Program-made: the position numbers and the translations under genes
Shown: piece after piece, positions 1 through 14,891 of the stretch
Layout: each line of letters begins with the position of its first letter
How positions within the stretch are numbered: the stretch's first letter is position 1
From: Leptospira alexanderi serovar Manhao 3 str. L 60
GTDB taxonomy: Bacteria > Spirochaetota > Leptospiria > Leptospirales > Leptospiraceae
Assembly: GCF_000243815.2 (NCBI RefSeq)
Contig: NZ_AHMT02000053.1
Span: forward strand, 232,501-247,391
Direction: 5' to 3'
DNA length: 14,891 nucleotides
Notes under the pieces: generated by a model
The model's database searches: none
What the model was told of the DNA's origin: nothing
What the model saw: only the letters and a program-made list of their open reading frames with translations

Positions 1-134
1 CATTACGTTATCCAACCAGAATTTACATTCGGAATTTTCTTTCCGACAATGAATGTGAGGCGGCCATTGCCTTCATTGCCTTCATTCGAATAAAAATGAA
101 ACCGATATCCTAAAACTTTTAAAATCGTCGGCAT
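1..134 (-). pseudogene. DUF4160-family gene, frameshifted, 5' part only
   Basis: Read on the minus strand from the ATG at 134, the first residues are MPTILKVLGYRFHFYSNEGN, which I recognise as the start of DUF4160 proteins. These are small bacterial proteins often paired with a DUF2442 partner in toxin-antitoxin-like pairs. The open frame runs out at a stop at 3-5 after 43 residues, with an atypical tail. The expected continuation is in another frame of the same strand: PPHIHCRKENSECKFWLDNV is encoded by about 1-62 and runs off the window edge. The frame change lies in a 9-bp tandem repeat (plus-strand unit CATTGCCTT, about 74-95), which looks like slippage. A perfect TTGACA box lies upstream (164-169, minus strand), but its -10 is poor. 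I see a broken gene; alternatives are a sequencing error or a slippage-prone coding repeat. The rest of the gene and any DUF2442 partner lie outside the window. Confidence 0.72.
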
Positions 135-144
135 CGCTTTTAAG

Positions 145-175
<31 letters not shown>

Positions 176-412
176 CTTGTTGAGTTTGTAACGCTGCCCT
201 TTCGTTTTGATTCGATCAAGGGTTTTCACACTGGAATTTTTTAAAGATCGCTATGGGACGTCTCGAATCGTACAAGGATATACGAATATCAACGGGAAAC
301 GATCCGTGATAAATTCTTGAATTCCTGAAAATGGGGCGAAAACTGACCAATCAAGCGAATGTGTGTGTAAAATTGTGTTTGGTTCTCCGGATGTAAATCC
401 GAAATCGATTAT

Positions 413-1734
<1,322 letters not shown>

Positions 1735-1771
1735 AAATTTCGTTTTTGAAACTACACGTTTCGGATCCATT

Positions 1772-1801
1772 CTTTGAAAACGGATTTGTTTTTTTTCAAA
1801 G
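1772..1801. terminator. AT-rich hairpin after the 434-aa gene
   Basis: CTTTGAAAA (1772-1780) pairs perfectly with TTTTCAAAG (1793-1801) around a 12-base loop that ends in a T run. It lies 55 bases past the stop of the preceding gene. The stem has few GC pairs, so this is only a possible terminator. Confidence 0.3.
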
Positions 1802-1825
1802 TTGTTCGAATCCGATGATGCTACT

Positions 1826-2088
1826 TAACGTGAGTTCGATATAACAAAATGCGAAAGCGATTATATGTTTCGACTCGTAGGGAGAAACATTGAGTTAAAG
1901 CGCGGTCGCGAGCCATTTTATCTATGAAATTCGCGAGCTGCGACGACGACCCGCAGAGCGACCTAAACACCGACCCATAGGAAGGTGTTTGCTGAGTTCA
2001 GGAAAGCTCTGCGCCTGAGTTCAGGGAGTCGTTGCACTTTAGTTTCTTATTCGCTCAAACTTTCTTACGACCGACCCTGCTCACGTTA
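1826..2088 (+). repeat. 263-bp structured repeat, copy 1
   Basis: This segment recurs in reverse complement at the right window edge (14670-14891) with only a few differences over about 200 bases. It is bounded by short inverted ends, TAACGTGAG (1826-1834) and CTCACGTTA (2080-2088). The flanks show ACTT on both sides, a possible 4-bp target duplication. The interior is GC-rich compared with its surroundings and can fold. CGCAGAGC (1952-1959) pairs with GCTCTGCG (2006-2013) around a second stem, AAACACC (1965-1971) with GGTGTTT (1984-1990). TGAGTTCAGG occurs twice, and the palindrome TCGCGA occurs twice. The only reading frames are tiny, such as an 18-codon one at 1924-1980. I see a non-coding dispersed element rather than a gene. 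The relation to any autonomous transposon is unknown. Confidence 0.85.
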
Positions 2089-2210
2089 CTTACTGAAAGT
2101 TAAAGTAGTTTGTCATTGGAGGAACCAAGGAAAAACTAGGAAATTCTAGTGAGAGGAAATTGCGATCCTTTCTGCGATCAACAATCATAGGATTTTTATA
2201 AAACAGCGCG

Positions 2211-2259
2211 GTAGTTCCCACGTTTCAAGTGATTAGATTTTAGGGATTAGGACTTTACA
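2211..2259 (+). repeat. Short Leptospira-type repeat, copy a
   Basis: This is a degenerate copy of a motif that also occurs at 2314-2356 and 2716-2770. It reads roughly GTAGTTCCCAC, then a variable part, then TTAGGGATTAGGACTTTACA. It shares the opening TTCCCACGTTT block with the third copy and the closing GGACTTTACA with both. The spacing relative to nearby genes shows no function. Confidence 0.6.
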
Positions 2260-2313
2260 TTTACAGAAGAGGAAAATTAACCTTTGTTAAAGTCTGATCC
2301 CTCTCCTAGGTAA

Positions 2314-2356
2314 GGTCAGATGTCAGGGTTTTAGGGTCAGTGGTTAGGACTTTACA
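2314..2356 (+). repeat. Short Leptospira-type repeat, copy b
   Basis: The core AGATGTCAGGGTTTTAGGGT is identical to the copy at 2716-2770. It is followed by CAGTGGTTAGGACTTTACA, where the third copy has the shorter CAGGACTTTACA. The opening TTCCCAC block of the other two copies is missing here. Confidence 0.65.
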
Positions 2357-2425
2357 AGCGCTTTGTAAAAGGAGTTCTATCATTTTAACAAAACCGGGCT
2401 TCATCGATTTCCAATGGAAAGATTA

Positions 2426-2502
<77 letters not shown>

Positions 2503-2676
2503 CAACAAATAAATCGTATTTGTAGAGCTTTTGGATACATTTATGACTGAAAATTTCCAACGGATTCGTGTCTATTCTTTGCCAATCTTCAATCAAATTT
2601 CGATTCTTTCGAAAAGAATCTTATTTTTTTAGATCTGGAACGATGTTCGAAGTTGTGTTATACTTGAAAACGAAAT

Positions 2677-2708
2677 AAAAAAGACCCAGCAATTAGAAAG
2701 TCTTTTTT
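2677..2708 (+). terminator. Hairpin with T tract
   Basis: AAAAAAGAC (2677-2685) pairs perfectly with GTCTTTTTT (2700-2708) around a 14-base loop. The 3' arm ends in six T residues, which gives it a bidirectional terminator look. No gene lies directly upstream. It may insulate gltB from upstream transcription, or may only be AT-rich structure. Confidence 0.35.
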
Positions 2709-2715
2709 GAAAATG

Positions 2716-2770
2716 AGGAGTTCCACGTTTTAGTGGATAGATGTCAGGGTTTTAGGGTCAGGACTTTACA
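2716..2770 (+). repeat. Short Leptospira-type repeat, copy c
   Basis: This is the most complete of the three local copies: GAGTTCCACGTTT, a variable spacer, the AGATGTCAGGGTTTTAGGGT core, then CAGGACTTTACA. It matches the copies at 2211-2259 and 2314-2356 in the same orientation. I associate this motif with Leptospira intergenic DNA; no function is visible. Confidence 0.65.
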
Positions 2771-2911
2771 GGAGTAACGCGGAAAAAAATCCGGATCACT
2801 CGTACTACAAAAAACCGCATCGGTCCGATCTTTTACCAGTCGGGTACCGTTTGATTCACAACAGATTCTTATTTCAATCCCGTCTTTTAAAAGAATGTTT
2901 TCAATTTACTT

Positions 2912-2974
<63 letters not shown>

Positions 2975-2978
2975 CGGC

Positions 2979-3016
<38 letters not shown>

Positions 3017-3029
3017 GGGATCTCTGCAG

Positions 3030-7526
<4,497 letters not shown>

Positions 7527-7713
7527 TATTACAAGAATTGAATGGATATTTCTCTAAGTTATGCAAGAAAACAGGGTTTAGCGAAACTCAAATATGCGTT
7601 TTTTGGATGTATAACTCAGCGTGAACATATTATTCAAATATTCATTCAAGAAATATTTCACAAAATCAAATATTATTAGATTTTTAATTTTATCTTTAAT
7701 ATCTCAAATACTA
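7527..7713. other. AT-rich spacer after gltB
   Basis: No gene is visible. An imperfect inverted repeat, GTGAACATATT to AATATTTCAC (about 7621-7662), could form a weak hairpin downstream of gltB, but it has no T tract. The DNA turns clearly AT-richer here than in gltB, marking the start of the accessory zone. Confidence 0.4.
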
Positions 7714-7802
7714 CCGATCCCTACAAAAAAGAGTACCATTAATTTGAACATAAATCCCGCGTTTGATGAAGAATTTTAGACACTCTATTATGTAGAGATG
7801 AG
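7714..7802 (-). mobile_element. MITE-like element family 3 (89 bp), copy 1
   Basis: The element is exactly 89 bp and flanked by TA at both sides (7712-7713 and 7803-7804). Its ends are CCGATCCCTAC at the left and GTAGAGATGAG at the right, a partly decayed inverted pair. In reverse complement it aligns over its full length with the 89-bp copy at 10040-10128, about 80% identical by eye, and with the truncated copy at 14591-14669. It has no coding capacity. A 23-codon frame, 7798-7869, begins inside its right end and may be a leftover of an interrupted gene. Confidence 0.8.
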
Positions 7803-7895
7803 TAATTCTAATATTCACATTAATTTTCACCTTGAAGTTCGAGGCAATTGGATTGAGTTTTCTATTTAGGCCATTCCATTTTTATAATACTTCTA

Positions 7896-8126
7896 ATGGT
7901 TGAAAGATTCAAAGTATTTAATAAATGGTACTCTAAATTATCATTCATTTATCCAATTTTAATATTAGACATTATATTTGCGGGCGGATTTATTTATTAT
8001 GAGAGCGGCCATTCTTCAAGTGACGGGAGTGGCCAAATGTTAACACTGGTACTTCTCATTATTAACGCACCGATTCCTTTTCTATTTCTAATTCATAAAT
8101 ATTTAATAAAGTTGTTGAAAAATTAA
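7896..8126 (+). CDS. Small membrane protein, 76 aa, ends in a repeat
   Basis: I do not recognise the family. Two hydrophobic segments can be seen, about residues 15-35 and 48-68, separated by a short polar loop containing SGHSSSDGSG. A small inner-membrane protein with two helices is likely. The ATG at 7896 has no Shine-Dalgarno sequence, but TATAAT stands at 7883-7888, only 8 bases before it, so a leaderless transcript is possible. The last five codons and the stop (residues 72-76, KLLKN) lie inside the family 2 element starting at 8109. The native C-terminus was therefore probably replaced when that element inserted, and the protein may be a truncated relic. It stands alone between mobile elements. 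Confidence 0.5.
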   Translation: MVERFKVFNKWYSKLSFIYPILILDIIFAGGFIYYESGHSSSDGSGQMLTLVLLIINAPIPFLFLIHKYLIKLLKN

Positions 8127-8207
8127 TTCTTTATCCGTTTCTGCTTAATTGAAATGGATGTTTGGAGCGGTTTTGCTAAACTGAACCATGAAATTTTTCA
8201 ACAACTC
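8109..8207 (+). mobile_element. MITE-like element family 2 (99 bp), copy 1
   Basis: The left end AAGTTGTTGAAAAATT and right end AATTTTTCAACAACTC form an inverted pair of about 15 bases. TA flanks both sides (8107-8108 and 8208-8209). The interior carries the family signature GAAATGGA followed by a GAAGC/GGAGC block and GGTTTTG. The copy at 9614-9712 has the same length. The left end overlaps the 3' end of the 76-residue membrane protein gene and supplies its stop codon. Confidence 0.82.
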
Positions 8208-8212
8208 TATTA

Positions 8213-8307
8213 GAGTGATCGAAAATTAATTCTCCGCTTATTTTTGTTCATTGAAACGGACGATTGAAGCAGTTTTGTAAATCCGAATATGGAATTTTCA
8301 AAAACTC
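8213..8307 (+). mobile_element. MITE-like element family 2 (95 bp), copy 2
   Basis: It lies in tandem, five bases after copy 1. TA stands at 8211-8212 and 8308-8309. The left end GAGTGATCGAAAATTAATTC and right end GGAATTTTCAAAAACTC have decayed from the family consensus. It is closest to copy 3 (9219-9314): both have GGACGATTGAAGCAG, and the likeness runs on past the right TA into GGGAGAATT. Confidence 0.75.
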
Positions 8308-8382
8308 TATCGGGAGAATTGAATTTTCTACTTACAAAAAACGACTTGCCGAAAAATTTCTTAAAAAGGAATGAGGTAGTTT

Positions 8383-9066
8383 ATGAAAAAAATGAAAACC
8401 AACGGAACATGCGCGTATTGCAAGGAAGAAATACCGAAAAATTCCAGATCCATAAAAGCGCATATTTCAAAGTGCGACGGTAAAAACAAATCGAAAAAGG
8501 ACAAAACCTTCCATCATATGCTTTTGCTGATTGAGGGAAAATACAATCCCGAGTATTGGCTTGTAATCAAGGCAAAGGCAGATACTTCCTTGAAAAAAAT
8601 AGATTCATTCATAAAAAATATATGGGTCGAATGTTGCGGTCATTTAAGCGCCTTTGAAGTGGGATCCGGTGATATTGAAATGGAGAAAAAAATCGGACAA
8701 GTTTTTGAAGAAGGTTTTAAAGTGGATTACGTATATGATTTCGGATCATCCACGGAACTATCTTTATCGTTAATTGATGAAATCGAAGACGAAGACGAAA
8801 AAGATATTAAAATAATATTTAGAAATAAGGCCATTGATTTTAAATGTTCTCATTGCGAGAATAAAGCGACGATGATTTGTCCGTTTTGTATCCATGACGG
8901 ATCGGGTTTTTTATGCAAATCTTGTATTAAAGATCATGAATGTGTTGAGGAGGAAGGGGAGGATCTGCTTTTGCCTCTTGTAAATTCTCCGAGAGCGGGA
9001 GAATGCGGATACATCGGTTATGAGGATAAAGACGTAAAAAAGTATTTTCCGAAAGGAATATTTTAG
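8383..9066 (+). CDS. pRiA4b ORF-3-like protein with two zinc-binding modules
   Basis: This 227-residue protein matches the family known as plasmid pRiA4b ORF-3-like. Its core spans about residues 45-135: a segment resembling the family's beta-alpha start, then HLSAFEV, then the hallmark YVYDFG at 116-121. An N-terminal zinc finger is formed by Cys10, Cys13, His27 and Cys31. A C-terminal zinc-ribbon-like part has Cys155/158, Cys166/169, Cys178/181, His185 and Cys187, followed by LLPLVNSPRAGECGYIG, which also recurs in the family as I know it. The role is unsettled; nucleic-acid binding is a guess from the zinc modules. GAGG lies about 8 bases before the ATG at 8383. A weak GCGTT/AACGC hairpin with T-rich tail follows the stop (9073-9107). 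The gene sits between two family 2 elements in the same orientation, so it could be lost by recombination between them. Confidence 0.85.
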   Translation: MKKMKTNGTCAYCKEEIPKNSRSIKAHISKCDGKNKSKKDKTFHHMLLLIEGKYNPEYWLVIKAKADTSLKKIDSFIKNIWVECCGHLSAFEVGSGDIEMEKKIGQVFEEGFKVDYVYDFGSSTELSLSLIDEIEDEDEKDIKIIFRNKAIDFKCSHCENKATMICPFCIHDGSGFLCKSCIKDHECVEEEGEDLLLPLVNSPRAGECGYIGYEDKDVKKYFPKGIF

Positions 9067-9139
9067 GATTTTGCGTTACGGCTTTTAATTGTAGCTTTTT
9101 TCAACGCTTTTATTTTTGATAACTTCGGCGAATTCTTTA

Positions 9140-9216
<77 letters not shown>

Positions 9217-9218
9217 TA

Positions 9219-9314
9219 GAGTTATCTAAAAATAAATTTTCCCTTTGTTTCTGTTTCATTGAAATGGACGATTGAAGCAGTTTGTGAATCTGAATATGGA
9301 ATTTTTCAAAACTC
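9219..9314 (+). mobile_element. MITE-like element family 2 (96 bp), copy 3
   Basis: TA lies on both sides (9217-9218 and 9315-9316). The interior GAAATGGACGATTGAAGCAG matches copy 2 best, and the right flank also shares GGGAGAATT with copy 2. The left end (GAGTTATCTAAAAATAAATT) has decayed. Confidence 0.78.
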
Positions 9315-9380
9315 TATTGGGAGAATTTTGACAAAATTAAGTCGCATTAAAAAATTGTAAATTTTATGCAACATTATCTA

Positions 9381-9396
9381 ACTTAACGCGAGTTCG
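9381..9396 (+). repeat. Solo end of the 263-bp repeat
   Basis: ACTTAACGCGAGTTCG differs by one base from positions 1822-1837 at the left end of the 263-bp repeat, after which the sequences diverge. It may be a relic end, or a shared short motif of a related element. Confidence 0.4.
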
Positions 9397-9457
9397 GCCT
9401 AAGGAGCAAGTAAAAGTTGTAAATTGTCTTTGGATCTCAAATTCAAAGAAGGTTTTT

Positions 9458-9631
9458 TTGGAAAAAATGAAAATGCAACTAAACCGCTTACTACTCAGAC
9501 GTATGAAACTGGTACCAAAAATTAACGGACGGTTTTTACAAAGATATAGAAGCGCTCACAAAATTGCGACGAATCCAGAATTGTTGGCTTTTTTTGAAGA
9601 AGATCTAACATTAGAGTTGTTGAAAAATTAA
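9458..9631 (+). CDS. Short ORF, 57 aa, ends in a repeat
   Basis: A basic 57-residue frame with no recognised family, starting at a TTG (9458) that has AGAAGG a few bases upstream; an ATG at 9467 is the alternative and has poorer spacing. The frame is open back to 9341, which suggests it may be the 3' part of a longer, lost gene. The central stretch KINGRFLQRYRSAHKIATNP looks protein-like rather than random. The last five codons, ELLKN and stop, come from the family 2 element starting at 9614, in the same frame as in the 76-residue gene at 7896-8126. It is most likely a truncated remnant; expression is uncertain. Confidence 0.3.
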   Translation: MEKMKMQLNRLLLRRMKLVPKINGRFLQRYRSAHKIATNPELLAFFEEDLTLELLKN

Positions 9632-9712
9632 TTCTCTATCCGTTTCTACTCCATTGAAATGGACGTTTGAAGCGGTTTTGTTAATCTGAATCACGGAATT
9701 TTTCGACAACTC
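9614..9712 (+). mobile_element. MITE-like element family 2 (99 bp), copy 4
   Basis: This is the best preserved copy. The left end GAGTTGTTGAAAAATT and right end AATTTTTCGACAACTC form a 16-bp inverted repeat with one mismatch. TA flanks at 9612-9613 and 9713-9714. Internal GAAATGGACG, GAAGCGGTTTTG and AATCTGAA match copy 1. It supplies the stop codon of the short ORF ending at 9631. Confidence 0.85.
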
Positions 9713-9737
9713 TATTCTAAATTTTGAAACAAACTTA

Positions 9738-10018
9738 TTACAGTATCCTTTCCATGCGTCCGAGTAGTAATAGATTAACAGCCCAATTGAAAAAGCTTCG
9801 ATCTAGTATGTTGAATCTGACAAATATTTTTAAGTTCATCATTAACTGCTTCAACGATAGCTCTTTTTCTTAAAAGAATTTTATCAGCTAAGGGCATTCA
9901 TTTATTTTTCATATTCTTTTTTAATTTTGTAATGAGTTGAATCCCCTTTTCATAAAAACTTTCAAATAGAGATTGACTGATGTAACCTCTATCTCCGAAA
10001 AGTTTACAGCGCATCCCA
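9738..10018 (-). pseudogene. IS982-family transposase relic, C-terminal third
   Basis: On the minus strand from about 10009 the translation contains [54 protein letters not shown] and ICQIQHTR. This is the C-terminal part of IS982-type transposases as I know them. The Asp of GDRGY and the Glu of IVEAVND correspond to the last two DDE residues. The gene is dead: an in-frame TGA interrupts NK-stop-MPL, and about one codon is missing after HTR, so the final [20 protein letters not shown] lies in another frame and ends at 9738. About two thirds of the usual length is missing, and its 5' side is replaced by the family 3 element at 10040. No IS ends can be recognised. Confidence 0.85.
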
Positions 10019-10039
10019 AAACTTTATTTCACTTTATTA

Positions 10040-10124
10040 CTGATCTCTACATAATAGAGTGTCCAAAATTCTACATCTAAACGGGGATTTGTGCTAAAAT
10101 TGGCGGTACTCCTTTATGTAGAGA

Positions 10125-10128
<4 letters not shown>
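10040..10128 (+). mobile_element. MITE-like element family 3 (89 bp), copy 2
   Basis: This is the best preserved copy. The ends CTGATCTCTACATAA and TTATGTAGAGATCAG form a perfect 15-bp inverted repeat. TA flanks both sides (10038-10039 and 10129-10130). The length equals copy 1 (7714-7802). The right end overlaps the last codons of the minus-strand lipoprotein gene and supplies its TGA stop. Confidence 0.88.
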
Positions 10129-10802
<674 letters not shown>

Positions 10803-10855
10803 AATGATTGTCTATTGAGGTGGAATACTTTTCATTGCTCAAGGAGAGACTCGGA

Positions 10856-11698
<843 letters not shown>

Positions 11699-11731
11699 TT
11701 TTGGAATCGATTCCCCGAACCGGAAAATAAA

Positions 11732-11860
11732 ATGGGCCCGAAAAAAGTTTGGAAGTTTTTTACTTGTATGAGTTGTGAAACAAAGTATTGGATAGAAGAA
11801 ATCTCTAGGCCTATTCCTATTAAACAACCCTTTGAAAGTGGGATCGCCAACAAGTGCTGA
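11732..11860 (+). CDS. Possible small CxxC protein, 42 aa
   Basis: A 42-codon frame begins MGPKKVWKFFTCMSCETKYW and ends in NKC. The CMSC pair at residues 12-15 resembles half of a zinc ribbon, and a third Cys is the last residue. GGAAA lies about 5 bases before the ATG, a weak ribosome site. It is either a small gene or the remnant of a larger zinc-ribbon protein. There is no database evidence, and the length alone would not exclude chance. An AT-rich hairpin follows at 11901-11927. Confidence 0.33.
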   Translation: MGPKKVWKFFTCMSCETKYWIEEISRPIPIKQPFESGIANKC

Positions 11861-11900
11861 AAAGGGTTGCGATTTGTTTCCGACGGAGTTGGGAAATACG

Positions 11901-11927
11901 ATTATTGTTTTTTTATAAAAAAATAAT
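11901..11927 (+). terminator. AT-only hairpin
   Basis: ATTATT-G-TTTTTTT pairs with AAAAAAATAAT around a tiny loop, with one bulged G. It lies between the small CxxC frame and the next gene. It could be a weak terminator or simply a flexible AT-rich promoter region for the gene at 11967. GTGAAA (11931-11936) and TTTCAC (11946-11951) form a second small inverted repeat next to it. Confidence 0.3.
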
Positions 11928-11945
11928 TTCGTGAAATAGATTGGG

Positions 11946-12521
<576 letters not shown>

Positions 12522-12522
12522 C

Positions 12523-13767
<1,245 letters not shown>

Positions 13768-13798
13768 TGGGTTGTTGGGAAAAGTCCTTATTTGACTA

Positions 13799-13855
13799 AA
13801 ACTTATCTCAAAAATACTTTATCTTTATTTAAAACGTCGATTCCGATCATTCTTT
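13799..13855 (+). mobile_element. MITE-like element family 1, copy C, right end lost
   Basis: Positions 1 to about 57 of the 77-bp element can be aligned: TATCTCAAAAATA, CTTTATCTTT, AAAACGTCGATTCC and GATCATTCT match the copies at 2426 and 9140. TA stands at the left (13797-13798). The right inverted repeat is missing; the sequence passes straight into the next coding region. The copy has more differences than the other two and seems oldest. Confidence 0.72.
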
Positions 13856-13860
13856 GTTAT

Positions 13861-14571
<711 letters not shown>

Positions 14572-14590
14572 AATTTTTCCTAAAACTTTA

Positions 14591-14669
14591 CTCATCTCTA
14601 CATAATAGTGTATCTAAAATTCTGCGTCTAAAACGCGGGGTTTATGCTCAAATGAACGGTATTCTATTT
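14591..14669 (+). mobile_element. MITE-like element family 3, copy 3, truncated
   Basis: It begins after TA (14589-14590) with CTCATCTCTACATAATAG and follows the two 89-bp copies through TCTAAAATTCT, ACGCGGGGTTTATGCTCAAA and GGTATTC. Its right inverted repeat is missing: at 14670 the sequence switches to the end of the 263-bp repeat, so this copy seems to have been interrupted by that element. Confidence 0.8.
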
Positions 14670-14891
14670 TAACGTGAGCAGGGTCGTAAAAAAGTTTGGG
14701 CGAATAAGAAACTAAAGTGCAACGACTCCCTGAACTCAGGCGCAGAGCTTTCCTGAACTCAGCAAACACCTTCCTATGGGTCGGTGTTTAGGTCGCTCTG
14801 CGGGTCGTCGTCGCAGCTCGCGAATTTCATAGATAAAATGGCTCGCGACCGCGCTCTAACTCAATGTTGCTGCCTACGATCGCAACATAAT
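14670..14891 (-). repeat. 263-bp structured repeat, copy 2, cut by the window edge
   Basis: The reverse complement matches 1862-2088 with few differences; the clearest is a missing GACC duplicate where copy 1 reads GACCGACC. The end TAACGTGAG at 14670-14678 corresponds to 2080-2088 of copy 1, which defines that terminus independently. The outer and inner stems (CGCAGAGC/GCTCTGCG and AAACACC/GGTGTTT) are both intact. Beyond the AACATTGAG block the copies diverge more, and the other terminus is outside the window. Confidence 0.85.

Noticed and set aside
1924..1980. 18-codon frame in the 263-bp repeat (MKFASCDDDPQSDLNTDP)
   Set aside because: It is present in both copies only because the DNA is nearly identical; the stem structure explains the conservation better, and no ribosome site is visible.
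7798..7869. 23-codon frame starting in the right end of the family 3 element
   Set aside because: It is too short to call. It may be a leftover of an interrupted gene, but nothing beyond its protein-like sequence supports this.
8289..8483. 64-codon plus-strand frame overlapping the start of the pRiA4b ORF-3-like gene
   Set aside because: It begins inside the family 2 element and runs out of frame through the zinc-finger coding region, which has a good ribosome site and a recognisable domain.

Overview
The window looks like chromosome of a Leptospira species, most likely from the pathogenic group. The reasons are a Leptospira-like glutamate synthase large subunit, lineage-type hypothetical proteins, spirochaete-style lipoboxes, TTG start codons, and short intergenic repeats containing TTTTAGGGTCAG that I associate with this genus. 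I ran no database search, so the genus is inferred from family knowledge and sequence style.

Layout. The left edge (1-134, minus) holds the 5' part of a frameshifted DUF4160-type gene. A 434-residue protein of unknown function follows (413-1717, plus). Positions 1718-3029 are non-coding and repeat-rich: a 263-bp structured repeat, a 77-bp inverted-repeat element, three copies of a short Leptospira-type repeat, hairpins, and a good promoter with a palindrome. That promoter drives the one large housekeeping gene, gltB (3030-7526). No gltD is present here.

Positions 7527-10124 are a degraded accessory zone: a 76-residue membrane protein, a pRiA4b ORF-3-like zinc-finger protein, a 57-residue ORF, an IS982-type transposase relic, and seven small inverted-repeat (MITE-like) elements of three families. 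Nearly every element end that can be seen is flanked by TA, as expected for elements moved by an IS630/Tc1-mariner type transposase. No such transposase is in the window. Several elements form part of neighbouring genes: they supply stop codons to three reading frames and possibly an N-terminus to a fourth.

The right part (10125-14571) carries two divergent lipoproteins, a small CxxC ORF, a thioredoxin-fold/peroxiredoxin-like protein coupled to a 414-residue unknown protein, and a 236-residue conserved unknown protein. The right edge (14591-14891) is a nested pair: one 89-bp element interrupted by a second, inverted copy of the 263-bp repeat. The two copies of that repeat bracket about 12.6 kb.

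How the genes relate. gltB works in nitrogen assimilation and is independent of the rest. The other genes do not form an obvious pathway. The most notable content is the set of non-autonomous elements and the way they have rewritten gene ends.
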